From assembly GCF_002262935.1 (NCBI RefSeq), contig NZ_NPIA01000007.1, forward strand, positions 62,001-126,000: DNA of 64,000 bases, read 5' to 3'. Within the stretch, counting starts at the first letter, position 1, and the number at the start of each line of letters is the position of its first letter. Shown here in pieces: positions 55,000 to 64,000 of this stretch. The notes beneath the pieces are model-generated. The model did not search any database. It was not told where the DNA came from and saw nothing but the letters and a program-made list of their open reading frames with translations. The translations under genes and the position numbers were made by a program. Origin of the DNA: Lottiidibacillus patelloidae. Its GTDB lineage: Bacteria; Bacillota; Bacilli; Bacillales; SA5d-4.

Positions 55000-56400
55000 T
55001 TATTTTATTTTAATAGAAAATGGCTGAGTGAAATAATTAGGATAGTTCGAAAGCTTTAGATAGATTACCTCTTCTTTATCAAGAACAGACTTATCAATAT
55101 CAATACTAGCATAAGCGATATGATTTCCATCAATTCTCTCATCATATCGAGACCCTTGCGAACCTACATAGTCCACATGATTTCCTTCCTCATCTAACAT
55201 CATACTACCATCCTCTTCCATTAAGTGACCAACAAAACTAAAGTAAGATGGATTCGGATCATCTTCATTTAAAGTAAGGGAGAATTCTAAACTCATTTGA
55301 TCTTCCTCAAAATAGGATGGCTCTATTCCATCAAATGAGATTCGGTCATCTGGTTGTTTCAATAGTTTCATCTCTTTTACATCAATTGCAACTAATAAAT
55401 CTTCTTTAGGTAAAGCAGAAATTGTACTTCCCTCTAAGGATAGAGTATTTCTGTTTTTAAAGAAATTACTTTCAAAGTACATCGTATAGGTCTTTTCACC
55501 AGAACCATGTCCAGATATAAAATTCCATTCTTCTCCTGTTTCATCAACTAAACGAAAATCATGAAACGATAATAGTTCGAGCGAATTTTGATCTAGTCCT
55601 GAGAAAAAAACTGCAATTTGCGTTGGATAAATAACTGCACGGTCAACGTTAAATGTAAAACCTTCAATCGAAACTTTTTCGTTTAAGAGAACTTCTTCTT
55701 CCATCGAAAAGTACTTTTCCTTGTTAGGAAAAAATGATACGGAAAAAGTTCGGTCATTTACCAAGCCGTACTCTTTGCTTTCTTCAAAATATTTTTCGAT
55801 TTGCACTTGAATTGTTAATGTATCTGGGAACAAATCTGAATTGTATTTTGAAACTTCTATCCGGCCTTTTTTAATATTTTTTTCCCCTGACATACCTCCC
55901 CATGATATCCCTGCACTTAATCCTTCTCCATTTTCGTTTAAGATCTTAGGGCGGAGGAAGTAATTTTCATTTGGTATATAGTCTTGGCCAAAATCAAAGG
56001 TGTAAAAAATAATCATTCGTGAACGATCAAAAATAATGTGATCGACCGTAAATGTTTGGTCATCTACTGTGTTGGAAACGCCAATTTCTTGTATATAGTC
56101 ATTTGTGACAGCTTCTCTTATCCCCTTATCTGCCCCTCCTAATAGTTCAAAGAAAGCACTTATACCTGGTACAGTTTTTAAATAGTTAGCAAACGCCGGT
56201 GAAAGACTTGCACTTGTTATAAGTGTGGCTAAAAGAATACTCGCAGCAAGTGTAGCGATTCGTAAATTACTTGATATCTTCTTCTTTTTCTTTGCATTGT
56301 CTATTCCCATTCGGATGTATGAATCAATGTCATCAGGAATTTTAATGTTATCGTTTTCTCGTTTAATTTCTTTTAATTTTTCATCTTCGTGATTATACAT
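55000..56400 (-). CDS. DUF4179 protein, probable anti-sigma/co-regulator
   Basis: About 466 residues from ATG 56400, which overlaps the end of the sigma gene; GGTGAGAAG supports this start. Cytoplasmic N-terminus of about 45 residues, one membrane helix (about residues 46-72) and a large outer domain with repeated beta strands. DUF4179 proteins are encoded with ECF sigma factors and probably control them across the membrane. The gene overlap argues for a fixed ratio. Confidence 0.85.
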   Translation of the reverse strand: MYNHEDEKLKEIKRENDNIKIPDDIDSYIRMGIDNAKKKKKISSNLRIATLAASILLATLITSASLSPAFANYLKTVPGISAFFELLGGADKGIREAVTNDYIQEIGVSNTVDDQTFTVDHIIFDRSRMIIFYTFDFGQDYIPNENYFLRPKILNENGEGLSAGISWGGMSGEKNIKKGRIEVSKYNSDLFPDTLTIQVQIEKYFEESKEYGLVNDRTFSVSFFPNKEKYFSMEEEVLLNEKVSIEGFTFNVDRAVIYPTQIAVFFSGLDQNSLELLSFHDFRLVDETGEEWNFISGHGSGEKTYTMYFESNFFKNRNTLSLEGSTISALPKEDLLVAIDVKEMKLLKQPDDRISFDGIEPSYFEEDQMSLEFSLTLNEDDPNPSYFSFVGHLMEEDGSMMLDEEGNHVDYVGSQGSRYDERIDGNHIAYASIDIDKSVLDKEEVIYLKLSNYPNYFTQPFSIKIK

Positions 56401-56911
56401 AAAACTTCTCACCATCCTTTTCAAGTATAGCTCTTAACTGTTTTAATGCTTTATGTAACCACGTTTTAATCGTACCTTCAGGTTTTTCTAGCACACTCGC
56501 AATTTGTTGCACAGTTAAATCCTCATAATATTTTAAAACAATCACTTTTTGGTAGTTTGCTTTTAGCTTGTATATTGCATCCTGCATGGCAATATTCGTC
56601 GCATTATCTTCATTTTTAGTGGCTACTTCCTTCTCCGTAAAAACTAATCTTTTTCTTTTTCTTTGTTCATCAATACAATAATTTATCATTATTCTAATGA
56701 GCCACGTTTTGAAGTAACTCGCTTCTTTCAATTTTTTTATTCCCTTATATGCACGAAATGTCACTTCTTGTATTGCTTCAAGTGCTTCAGTTTCATTTTT
56801 TAAATAAGAAAAAGCAATTCGATAAAGTTGCTCTTTATTCGAAGAGATTAATAGAAAAAACGCTTCATCATCACCCCGTTGTGCTTTTACTAGTAGTATT
56901 TCATTTTCCAA
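56393..56911 (-). CDS. ECF RNA polymerase sigma factor (SigV-like)
   Basis: 172 residues from TTG 56911 behind AAGGGAGAG. Region 2: LYRIAFSYLKNETEALEAIQ and TFRAYKGI. Region 4: VIVLKYYEDLTVQQIASVLE then GTIKTWLHKALKQLR. Length and lack of an extra domain are typical of ECF factors paired with DUF4179. It should direct polymerase to envelope-stress or similar promoters, including probably its own. Confidence 0.9.
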   Translation of the reverse strand: MENEILLVKAQRGDDEAFFLLISSNKEQLYRIAFSYLKNETEALEAIQEVTFRAYKGIKKLKEASYFKTWLIRIMINYCIDEQRKRKRLVFTEKEVATKNEDNATNIAMQDAIYKLKANYQKVIVLKYYEDLTVQQIASVLEKPEGTIKTWLHKALKQLRAILEKDGEKFYV

Positions 56912-57077
56912 TTTTCTCTCTCCCTTCGTTCGCTTTCTAACCATTAGACAGTGCTCTATCGATTTTGGTTTTAATTATTTTTCATTTTTTTAGTTTTATT
57001 TTTATTTAATAAAGGTATTTCACTTGTCCATGCAAAATAATATATTGTTAGGATAGTATAGTCTGGAGGTATTAAAG

Positions 57078-57566
57078 ATGGAAAAACAATTATATAAACA
57101 ACTAGAGTTCGTCCGTTTCCAAACAATTAAGTTACTAGAATCTACGACTGAGGAACTGGCAGACCAAATACCAACTGGATTTAATAATAATATCCGCTGG
57201 AACCTTGGGCATATTTATGTTTCACTTGATAATCTATTATACTCGCACCTTGGGGAAGAGCCAGAAATCTCTGATGATTATTTTAACATGTTTCATTTCA
57301 ACACATCACCTGCTGATTGGAAAGATAAGCCGCCCACTTTAGAAGAGCTGAAAGAGAAGTTAGTATCACAAGAGAAAAGAATAAAAGAAACTTTTACAGG
57401 GCGACTAAATGAACAAGGGGAAAAACCTTTTAATTTAGGGGTTGTCCAACTTGATTCGTTAGCTGAAGTCTTAAACTTTGCGCTTTGGCACGAAGGGACA
57501 CACCGTGGAACGATTATTGCTATTAAGAGGGCGCTCGGAGTAGAGGACATTTGGGTAAAAGGGTAA
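57078..57566 (+). CDS. DinB-family protein
   Basis: A 162-residue four-helix bundle with NIRWNLGHIYVS near residue 40 and LWHEGTHRGTI near residue 136. The three histidines are the usual metal site. Members include thiol transferases using bacillithiol. GGAGGT precedes the start. Monocistronic. Confidence 0.88.
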   Translation: MEKQLYKQLEFVRFQTIKLLESTTEELADQIPTGFNNNIRWNLGHIYVSLDNLLYSHLGEEPEISDDYFNMFHFNTSPADWKDKPPTLEELKEKLVSQEKRIKETFTGRLNEQGEKPFNLGVVQLDSLAEVLNFALWHEGTHRGTIIAIKRALGVEDIWVKG

Positions 57567-57647
57567 AAACTTTTTAGCTTTCTTTATTTATTTGAATGCT
57601 GTTTTCCAAAAGATTGTTTTTTAAATTCAACCTTAGTCTGTCTAGAA

Positions 57648-57683
57648 AAAAGAACATTTCGCAATTATGAAATGTTCTTTTTA
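57648..57683. terminator. Terminator between DinB and SnoaL-like genes
   Basis: AAGAACATTTC / GAAATGTTCTT stem with T's on both sides; convergent genes. Confidence 0.85.
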
Positions 57684-57688
57684 TTATC

Positions 57689-58078
57689 TCAAGTATTAAT
57701 TTTTTCACTTACAGTGTTAATAAAAGTTTGAAGTTCAATAGCCTTGTTATCTTTAAACTTCCAAATATGAGCTGCACCTGTCGAAAATCTTTTTTGTGAT
57801 AGTTTTTCTTTTATATCATAAATTGTTGTAACTACGACAATCTCATTAGCTTGAATGAACTCTATTGGAATAATATCAAACCTCTCCCAAAAGATTGGAA
57901 GTTGACTTAACACATGTTTCTTTACTTCGTTGAGCCCTAGAATGGATGCTTCTTGGTCTGTGCCAATTGCTTCACGCCAGTATATATCTTCATGAAGCAA
58001 TTCCGTTACTGCATCGAAATTTAATACACTAAATGAGTCGTAAATCTTTTTTAACGCACATACATAATCCACATCCAT
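57689..58078 (-). CDS. SnoaL/NTF2-like protein
   Basis: 129 residues from ATG 58078 (GGAG upstream). Cone-shaped fold typical of ketosteroid isomerase-like proteins: FSVLNFDAVTELLHEDIYW at the start, and AAHIWKFKDNKAIELQTFIN at the end. Catalytic role unknown. Confidence 0.78.
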   Translation of the reverse strand: MDVDYVCALKKIYDSFSVLNFDAVTELLHEDIYWREAIGTDQEASILGLNEVKKHVLSQLPIFWERFDIIPIEFIQANEIVVVTTIYDIKEKLSQKRFSTGAAHIWKFKDNKAIELQTFINTVSEKINT

Positions 58079-58145
58079 GCTCCTCTCCACTTTGTTAATT
58101 AGATTTATGCTTTCAATTGATTTTTTAGCATTATTTTTTAATTAT

Positions 58146-58319
58146 GTGGCTCTGTTAAAGATTTTGTTGATTTCGAATAGCTTCAGGCGGACGCTTTCCG
58201 CGGGCAACGCTTCAGCCTCTTCGACCTCGTTCCTCGCTCTGCAGGGTCTTCAGCTGTTGCTTTTTCCGCTGGAGTCGCCGCCCTATTTTTAAATATCAAC
58301 AATCATAGCTAATAGAGCC
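58146..58319. mobile_element. MITE-like interspersed repeat with terminal inverted repeats
   Basis: A 174-bp GC-richer element with ends GTGGCTCTGTTA and TAATAGAGCC in inverted orientation, extended by TTGTTGAT / ATCAACAA, flanked by AATTAT on both sides (58140-58145 and 58320-58325). The centre holds CGGACGCTTTCCGCGGGC and CAGCCTC, as in similar intergenic repeats I recall from many Bacillaceae. Related to copy A at 24 kb. No coding frame. Confidence 0.78.
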
Positions 58320-58348
58320 AATTATTTAAATAAAAGGAGGTTAATAAA

Positions 58349-58696
58349 ATGGTAAAAAATTTCATTAAATTAGAAGGGTTGGTAGTATTTTTAATATCTT
58401 TTGGAATTTATTATGAACTTGACTTCAACTGGACCCTGTTCTTTCTTTTACTATTTGTTCCTGACATTGGTATGCTTGGTTATATTCACTCAAAAAAGAT
58501 AGGCGCAATGATTTATAACACTTTTCACACTTATTCGCTTCCATTATTTTTACTGTTCATTGGTTTTCTACTGAATAACGATTTTCTTCTCTCAATATCA
58601 ATCATTTGGACTGCTCATATTGGTATAGATCGAGCAATTGGATATGGGCTAAAATACACAACTGATTTTAAAGATACACATATTAACAAAATCTAA
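58349..58696 (+). CDS. DUF4260 family membrane protein
   Basis: 115 residues with three to four helices. The FVPDIGMLGYIHSKKIGAMI block and YNTFHTYSLP match DUF4260, function unknown. AAAGGAGG precedes the start. Confidence 0.82.
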   Translation: MVKNFIKLEGLVVFLISFGIYYELDFNWTLFFLLLFVPDIGMLGYIHSKKIGAMIYNTFHTYSLPLFLLFIGFLLNNDFLLSISIIWTAHIGIDRAIGYGLKYTTDFKDTHINKI

Positions 58697-58726
58697 AAAA
58701 TGCTAAGGACTAGTCCTTAGCATTTT
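58697..58726. terminator. Bidirectional terminator ending the selB operon and DUF4260 gene
   Basis: A perfect palindrome of 15-bp arms, AAAATGCTAAGGACT and its complement, overlapping the 3' end of the phnC-like gene, flanked by A's and T's. Confidence 0.9.
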
Positions 58727-59513
58727 GAATAATGTTTAAATCTTGAGATTCTATTTTTGTGTCCTGCATATCATATAATTCGCCAATAACTTCATTTGTT
58801 AACAAATGTGGCTTGTCATCAAATATTACTTTTCCATCTTTCAGAGCAATAATGCGAGTAGCAAAGCGTTTCGCTAGTGTAACGTCATGGACATTTATGA
58901 TTGTTAACAATTTATGTTCATCATGGACTCTTTTGATTAGTTGAAATATTTTTTCAGAAATTCCAGGGTCTAGACTAGCCACCGGCTCATCGCCTAAAAA
59001 AACTTCTGGGCGTTGCACTAATGCACGAGCAATGCCAACACGTTGCTTTTGTCCACCACTTAGCTTTTCTACACGTTTATTTTTAAACGACTCTAATTCC
59101 ACTAGCTTAAGAGCATTTTCCATTTGCTGCTTTTCCTCTTCAGAAAAAACACCTAAAAAGTTTTTCCACTTACTTCGATAACCAAACATACCTGTTAATA
59201 CATTTTGGGAAACCGTTAAGCGGGGAATTAAATTAAATTGCTGAAAAATCATACCCATTTCACGGCGAACTTTACGTAATTGTTCATCTTTTAACCAAAG
59301 GAGGTTTTTACCTTTGTAACAAACCGCCCCTTTTGTAGGTTGAATAAGACCATTCAAACAACGAATAAGCGTTGATTTTCCTGATCCACTTTTTCCGAGA
59401 ATGCAAATGAATTCACCGTCGTTTGCTTCCAAATTAATATTGTCCAATGCATAATCGTCATTATTAAAATAGGAAACGGAGAGATTATCAATTTTTATTG
59501 TTGGATGTTCCAT
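58710..59513 (-). CDS. phnC: PhnC-like ABC transporter ATPase
   Basis: 267 residues with Walker A GKSGSGKSTL, signature LSGGQKQRVGIARALVQRP and Walker B FLGDEPVASLD, the PhnC type. Its ATG overlaps the phnE stop codon by one base. Last gene of the selB operon. Classically powers phosphonate or phosphite import; selenium oxyanion import is suggested here by context only. Confidence 0.9.
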   Translation of the reverse strand: MEHPTIKIDNLSVSYFNNDDYALDNINLEANDGEFICILGKSGSGKSTLIRCLNGLIQPTKGAVCYKGKNLLWLKDEQLRKVRREMGMIFQQFNLIPRLTVSQNVLTGMFGYRSKWKNFLGVFSEEEKQQMENALKLVELESFKNKRVEKLSGGQKQRVGIARALVQRPEVFLGDEPVASLDPGISEKIFQLIKRVHDEHKLLTIINVHDVTLAKRFATRIIALKDGKVIFDDKPHLLTNEVIGELYDMQDTKIESQDLNIIQNAKD

Positions 59514-60271
59514 TAAATCACCTTTTCTCGCATACGACTACCATAAAAATCAACTGCAATTACTAATAACATAATTAATAACACATCCATCGAGACCGCT
59601 TTATATTGAAATGTTTTAAAATGATTGAATAATTGCTGACCAATTCCCCCAGCTCCAATAAAACCTAGGATTAGCGACGTTCTAATCGCTACTTCAAAGC
59701 GATAAAAGTAATGGGATAGAACGTTTGGCCAAATTTGAGGTAAAATTGCAAAGACGTCTGCAATAGATTTTTCAGCTCCTACTGCCTTCATTGCTTCATG
59801 AGGCCCTTCGTCTGATGCCTCAATTAATTCAGAAATAAGTTTTCCTAGCACCCCGATATTATGTATAACAATTGCCAGAACCGCGGGGAAAGGACCTAAT
59901 CCTAAAACAGTCAACAAGACAAGTCCAATAACAATCTCGGGTATAGACCTCAAAAAACTTAAGAAAATGCGCATCCATTGGTAAACAAACTTGAATCGGC
60001 TTGTATTCTTTGCTGCAATAAAGCTAAGTGGCAAGGCGATTAACAACCCAAAAAAACTACCAATAAAAGCTATGGAAAGAGTCACAATACTTTCTTTCGC
60101 AAGTTTCGGGAAAAGTTCCCATTTCGGCCATATCCAACGTTCTAAAAAATCAATCATATTATGAAAATCTTTAAATTTTCTTATATCAAATTCTGTATAA
60201 TAAAGGCCGATTGCCGTAAAGACAATCAGCACAATTAGTTGATACATATGTTTTTTTGTAAACCAAGTCAT
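59513..60271 (-). CDS. phnE: PhnE-like ABC transporter permease
   Basis: 252 residues with six hydrophobic helices and the EAA loop SDEGPHEAMKAVGAEKSIAD, which contacts the ATPase. It lies six bases after the phnD-like gene. Single permease per transporter, as usual for this family. Confidence 0.9.
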   Translation of the reverse strand: MTWFTKKHMYQLIVLIVFTAIGLYYTEFDIRKFKDFHNMIDFLERWIWPKWELFPKLAKESIVTLSIAFIGSFFGLLIALPLSFIAAKNTSRFKFVYQWMRIFLSFLRSIPEIVIGLVLLTVLGLGPFPAVLAIVIHNIGVLGKLISELIEASDEGPHEAMKAVGAEKSIADVFAILPQIWPNVLSHYFYRFEVAIRTSLILGFIGAGGIGQQLFNHFKTFQYKAVSMDVLLIMLLVIAVDFYGSRMREKVI

Positions 60272-60277
60272 GGGTTG

Positions 60278-61156
60278 TTACTCCCCTTCAATTACTCCTT
60301 GATCAATCGCAGCTTTACGAATTGCTTCATAATCAGCGTCAGTAGCTGTAGTGAACCCACTAGCACCAAAAGCTTTTAATATTACTGGATCTTTAATATT
60401 TACAAACGCTTCTTGTAAACGTTTAATTGTGTCTTCATCCGTATTTTCATGAACTGCCCATGGGTATTGGAAAAGCGGAGCAGATTTCCAAATGATTTTA
60501 AACTGATCGCCATCGATTGCACCAGAAGCAATTAATGCATCGTAAATCGCACTATCGATTGCTCCAACATCGACACCTTTATTTTGAACCGTTAACGCTG
60601 TTGCGTCATGTGAACCTGTATATTGAACTGATTTAAAGCTGTACTCATCTTCAGATACAAATACTTCACGATCCTTTAATTCAATTGAAGGTATTAATGA
60701 ACCCGACGTTGAACTAATATCACCAAAAGCAAAGCGAACATTTTCGACATCTGCAATCATGTCTTCAATAGAGTTCCATTTGTTATCAACATGTGTAATC
60801 ATGTAAGAATGATAGAAAGGCTGATCATTAATTAATTGCGTAACGATTGCCTTTGCGTTACTTTGATGATTAGCAATAACATAAGTTAATGGACCGAAAA
60901 ATGCCATATCTATTTTATCGTAGTTCATTGCTTCCACTACACCATTATAGTCAGGATAAACAGTTAATTCGACAGTGTCATAATTATCTAATTTAGCTGT
61001 TAATTCCGCTTTTAGCTTATTCATTGCTTCTTCCATTTCACCTTCCGTTTGAGCAGGAATAACGCCGATTTTAAATACTTTTTCGTCTTCTCCTCCACAA
61101 GCAGTTAATGCAACCGTAAATAATAATACTAATAATGCTAATAAACTTTTTCTCAT
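60278..61156 (-). CDS. phnD: PhnD-like substrate-binding lipoprotein
   Basis: 292 residues from ATG 61156 (GAGGTG upstream). Lipobox ALTAC, then a type II periplasmic-binding fold: FKIGVIPAQTEGEMEEAM near residue 30, MAFFGPLTYVIAN, and SSTSGSLIPSIELKD, which forms the anion-binding loop. Substrate may be phosphonate, phosphite or, as NCBI-type subfamilies assign to some relatives beside selenium genes, selenate/selenite. No phosphonate-degrading gene is near. Confidence 0.9.
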   Translation of the reverse strand: MRKSLLALLVLLFTVALTACGGEDEKVFKIGVIPAQTEGEMEEAMNKLKAELTAKLDNYDTVELTVYPDYNGVVEAMNYDKIDMAFFGPLTYVIANHQSNAKAIVTQLINDQPFYHSYMITHVDNKWNSIEDMIADVENVRFAFGDISSTSGSLIPSIELKDREVFVSEDEYSFKSVQYTGSHDATALTVQNKGVDVGAIDSAIYDALIASGAIDGDQFKIIWKSAPLFQYPWAVHENTDEDTIKRLQEAFVNIKDPVILKAFGASGFTTATDADYEAIRKAAIDQGVIEGE

Positions 61157-61169
61157 GATTGTTTTCACC

Positions 61170-62195
61170 TCAAGTAATTTTGTTATAAAGCTGAGTATAT
61201 TTTTCTATCTCTACTTTATGGTTGTGATTCTTTTCTACATAGAACTTCCCATTTAAAGCAATTTGTTTTTCTTTATTCACTGATAATAGTACTTTTTGTA
61301 TGCGATGGTAAAAGTCTACAGAACTATCATACAGAAAACCATTTTCATTGTCTGTAATTACGCTTACATTTCCAGCATTTTTTCTAGCAAAAATTAGCTT
61401 ATTAAAGTACATGCCTTCTAAAATTGCTGAGGACTGCCCTTCAGATATTGATGTATTTAAAACTGCATCTGACCATTTGTAAAAAGCCGGCATCATTTCC
61501 AGTGGAACATCTCGCAAAAATTTCACCCATCGATAACGCTTTTCAACAGCCTTAACTTGTTCATAGACTTTATCATCAAGTATAGTGCCTACAAGAATAA
61601 ATTGCAGTTTTGGAAAACCCTTTTTTAATTCTACTAAAATATCCATTAAAAATAAAACATCTTTTACTGGACGTAATCCCGCAGGCAAAAGAAGCTTCGG
61701 AAACCCATCTGGTAGATCTAAGTGATCTTCATTAGTAGAAGGTGGAAACCAAACACTTTGTGGTACTACTGAAATTTTTCCCATTGTGGTAGGAAAAGCT
61801 TTCTCAACTTTTTGTAGTCCATCATCTGTAAACACTGTAATTGCACTAGCATTATTAATGATGCTTTCCATCATAAGCCTTTTCGAATTGTCAAACAAGT
61901 CGTGATTAATATCAGTTCCACCACTCGTCATAACATAAGGCTTTTCTAACTGAAAATGGTGCTTCATTTGCCAATTTGCAAAACGATAAAAGTGTAAAAT
62001 ATGTAGAACATCACATGACTTAAGTCTCGTTTCAATATCTGATGTAAACTCTTCTTCTTCATAAGCAAAAACAACAACCTCTACCCCTACACTTTCTAAA
62101 CCTGATACTATTCGCTTGGCAGTCGTAGCATTGCCCCTAACATTATGAAAATATGGCGTTAAAAATCCTACTTTAAGTCGCTCTTTGTTGTTCAT
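61170..62195 (-). CDS. Glycosyltransferase, SenB-like (selenosugar synthase type)
   Basis: 341 residues, GT-B fold. GNATTAKRIVSGLESVGVEV near residue 19, LHILHFYRFANW near 84 and MTSGGTDINHDLFDN near 109 follow the layout of SenB proteins (GNxxTAxR ... LHxxRxA ... TGTD), the selenosugar synthase that joins selenophosphate selenium to a UDP-sugar. The C-terminal half has the nucleotide-sugar site SISEGQSSAILEGMY. The start overlaps the selB end by 23 bases, so the two are translationally coupled. SenB identity is from motif resemblance, not a search. Confidence 0.72.
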   Translation of the reverse strand: MNNKERLKVGFLTPYFHNVRGNATTAKRIVSGLESVGVEVVVFAYEEEEFTSDIETRLKSCDVLHILHFYRFANWQMKHHFQLEKPYVMTSGGTDINHDLFDNSKRLMMESIINNASAITVFTDDGLQKVEKAFPTTMGKISVVPQSVWFPPSTNEDHLDLPDGFPKLLLPAGLRPVKDVLFLMDILVELKKGFPKLQFILVGTILDDKVYEQVKAVEKRYRWVKFLRDVPLEMMPAFYKWSDAVLNTSISEGQSSAILEGMYFNKLIFARKNAGNVSVITDNENGFLYDSSVDFYHRIQKVLLSVNKEKQIALNGKFYVEKNHNHKVEIEKYTQLYNKIT

Positions 62196-64000
62196 TTTTC
62201 ACCGGCCTTTTGATCCAATGACGTTCGTTGTCGATCCTTTTCGTAATCGCTAATTTATCTAACGATTCTAGAAGTGGGATAATTCCTTTTCGGGAAAGGT
62301 TTAAAACTGACTTTGCGTCTTGCACTGTAAAAGGGTTTCCACTAGTACTTTCAAAGAGTGTTTGTACAGCTAGATTATAAGAACTTCTATGAACAAGCAT
62401 ATTCTCTTCTAACTCTATTAGCTGACTAGTCTCTAATACATAGCGTTTTAGCTCTTGGTGCATGGATACAGGTATTTGCTGATTTGATAAATAAGAGTCC
62501 CATTTCTCTACTTGTATGCCAGCTTCTTTTATTGTCGTAACGACATTAGCAACTCTAGTATCCCACTGTTTTGGAACTTTTGGGAGATGAGATGTGGTGC
62601 TGATATATTGATGCGTTTTTTGCAACTCACCATTATCTATTAATTCTTCAATGATAACTTCAATCAGCCTTTTCGGATAATGGAGCGTACTAATAATCTC
62701 CGCTTTATTCATCCCATATCTCATCGGATGATTTTCATGATAAATTGCTAACACTTTATTTATATCTTCTACTAATTGATTGTATATTTGCTTTGACGTA
62801 AAGAATTTATCATCATAACAAATTACATCCTTTTCTTTTAATAATGTAGTTAACAGCTGATCAAGCTCTTCTCCAGCAATAGATGTTAGTTGGGTTAACG
62901 TTTCTTTTATGCTTACTATTTCTTCATTCAAGACAGATAATACACGTTCCTTTGGTGTACCTTCCATATTTTGCTTTAACATTTTGACTGTATCTTGCCC
63001 AAATCGATATTTATCTCCGTATGGGTCAATTACCCATCCACCACCAATTGTCTCAGTTGGAGAAGGTCTTCTTAAAACGAAACGGTCGCCACGTTTAATA
63101 ACAATAGGTTCGTCAAGGCGGACTTGGCACAGAACCTCTTCCTCAGTAGCTTTTAGTTCATTTCTATCAAAGAAAACAATTTTACCCATAACTTCTGCTG
63201 TTCCTGAATGGAACTTAATTGGTGTACGTTGTTTTAAAGGAAGCTCTAACTCATCTGAAGATGTAAGCACGATATCAAGCGTATTAGTATGTGGGATAGC
63301 TAAGCTTGAAGCGAGCACATCACCGCGCTCTATCTCTTCTCTAGCAATGCTTACGTTTATCGCAGCCCGTTGCCCTGCAAACGCTTTTTCAACTTCTTGA
63401 TTATGTACGTGAATATTTTTCACTTTCACAGCTTTTTCACTAGGTAATACTTGAAGTTGCTGCCCAACAGAAACAGATCCTTCATAAACCGTCCCCCGAA
63501 CAATGGTCCCTTTACCTTGAAGTGTGAAAACTTGGTCAATAGGGAAACGGAAATCTCCAATTGACGATCTTACAGGAATGTCCTCTAGCTTTGCTTTAAT
63601 TTTACTCTTTAAAACATCAATACCTTTATGAGAAATGCTATCTACGAAAACGACATCGCTTTTTTCAAAAATAGTGTTTCTTACAACACTTGCAATATCA
63701 TCTTTTACTAGAGGTAAAAAATCTTCCTCGACTTTGTCTGCTTTTGTTACAACAATAATCCCTTCTTTAATACCTAAATAGGTGAGGATTTGTAAATGTT
63801 CCCTCGTTTGCGGCATGACACCTTCATCTGCAGCAATAACAAGAAGAACTAAATCTATTCCAGCTACACCAGCAATCATTTGCCTAATGAATCTTTCATG
63901 ACCAGGAACATCTATTATAGATGCTTTCAGTTCTCCTAAATCAAAAGGTGCATATCCGAGCTCAATTGTAATTTTTCGCTCTTTTTCCTCTTTTAAACGA
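62173..64000 (-). CDS. selB: Selenocysteine-specific elongation factor SelB (N-terminus beyond window)
   Basis: The frame continues to the right edge. The visible part includes [14 protein letters not shown] (switch I region), [15 protein letters not shown] (G3) and TKADK (G4), EF-Tu-like domains II and III, and the winged-helix repeats at the C-terminus (from about residue 330 of the visible part) that bind SECIS hairpins. SelB brings selenocysteyl-tRNA(Sec) to UGA codons. Only the first few dozen residues are missing from view. Head of the operon with the glycosyltransferase and transporter. Confidence 0.96.
   Translation of the reverse strand, partial: RLKEEKERKITIELGYAPFDLGELKASIIDVPGHERFIRQMIAGVAGIDLVLLVIAADEGVMPQTREHLQILTYLGIKEGIIVVTKADKVEEDFLPLVKDDIASVVRNTIFEKSDVVFVDSISHKGIDVLKSKIKAKLEDIPVRSSIGDFRFPIDQVFTLQGKGTIVRGTVYEGSVSVGQQLQVLPSEKAVKVKNIHVHNQEVEKAFAGQRAAINVSIAREEIERGDVLASSLAIPHTNTLDIVLTSSDELELPLKQRTPIKFHSGTAEVMGKIVFFDRNELKATEEEVLCQVRLDEPIVIKRGDRFVLRRPSPTETIGGGWVIDPYGDKYRFGQDTVKMLKQNMEGTPKERVLSVLNEEIVSIKETLTQLTSIAGEELDQLLTTLLKEKDVICYDDKFFTSKQIYNQLVEDINKVLAIYHENHPMRYGMNKAEIISTLHYPKRLIEVIIEELIDNGELQKTHQYISTTSHLPKVPKQWDTRVANVVTTIKEAGIQVEKWDSYLSNQQIPVSMHQELKRYVLETSQLIELEENMLVHRSSYNLAVQTLFESTSGNPFTVQDAKSVLNLSRKGIIPLLESLDKLAITKRIDNERHWIKRPVKNEQQRAT

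Noticed and set aside
58710..61156. Phosphonate utilisation locus
   Set aside because: Only the transporter is present; no C-P lyase, phosphonatase or ptxD gene is near. Kept as PhnCDE-like with an open substrate.

Overview
The window looks like a chromosomal segment of a low-GC, endospore-forming Bacillaceae bacterium. It carries small acid-soluble spore protein genes (sspO, sspP, tlp) near aconitase, T-box leaders, an MhqR-type regulator, a YtrA-type operon, TTG/GTG starts with strong AAGGAGG ribosome binding sites, and hydrophilic low-GC proteins. The organism makes selenoproteins: selA, selD and most of selB are here, and two genes contain in-frame UGA codons that are readable as selenocysteine.

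Layout. 1-4.0 kb: accessory-looking DNA with a truncated hypothetical gene, a membrane-segment-free VirD4/TraG-like ATPase and an 11-repeat CRISPR array with no cas genes in view, followed by an ADP-ribosylglycohydrolase. 5.1-8.9 kb: two tandem T-box leaders, apparently reading tyrosine codon UAC, ahead of phenylalanine hydroxylase, a flavin reductase lacking the thioredoxin-reductase cysteines, and a Nudix hydrolase. 9.0-15.8 kb: a lipoprotein and a complete ytrABCDEF-like ABC operon behind a palindromic operator. 15.9-18 kb: hflK-hflC. 18-27.6 kb: housekeeping and small hypothetical genes (deacetylase, M32 carboxypeptidase, rarD, racemase, RluA-type synthase). 27.7-29.4 kb: mhqR with several operator copies, doxX and pirin. 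29.5-32.9 kb: a cyclodeaminase-like/Tlp in-frame fusion, fbpB, and a membrane protein-TlpA-thermonuclease operon. 32.9-33.6 kb: five tRNAs and a 5S rRNA with no 16S or 23S. 33.7-41.2 kb: M1 peptidase, ATP-grasp ligase, aconitase, carbonic anhydrase and spore proteins. 41.2-44.1 kb: selenoprotein W-like gene and selA, divergent from selD. 44.2-58.7 kb: GGDEF protein, sbcDC, MFS transporter, DNA alkylation repair protein, histidine kinase, ECF sigma/DUF4179 pair, DinB and a mobile-repeat copy. 58.7-64 kb: one minus-strand operon selB - glycosyltransferase - phnD/phnE/phnC-like ABC transporter.

The most interesting theme is selenium. Selenophosphate synthase is itself a selenoprotein. A small Rdx-family CxxU protein is encoded next to it. 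Both UGA codons are followed by near-identical hairpins with a GUU loop and a compensatory base-pair change, which are good candidates for bacterial SECIS elements. The selB operon adds a glycosyltransferase that resembles the selenosugar synthase SenB, and a PhnCDE-type transporter of the kind sometimes proposed to import selenium oxyanions. Together these suggest uptake, activation, co-translational insertion and possibly a selenium-carbohydrate branch. The last two roles are inference from family resemblance and gene order.
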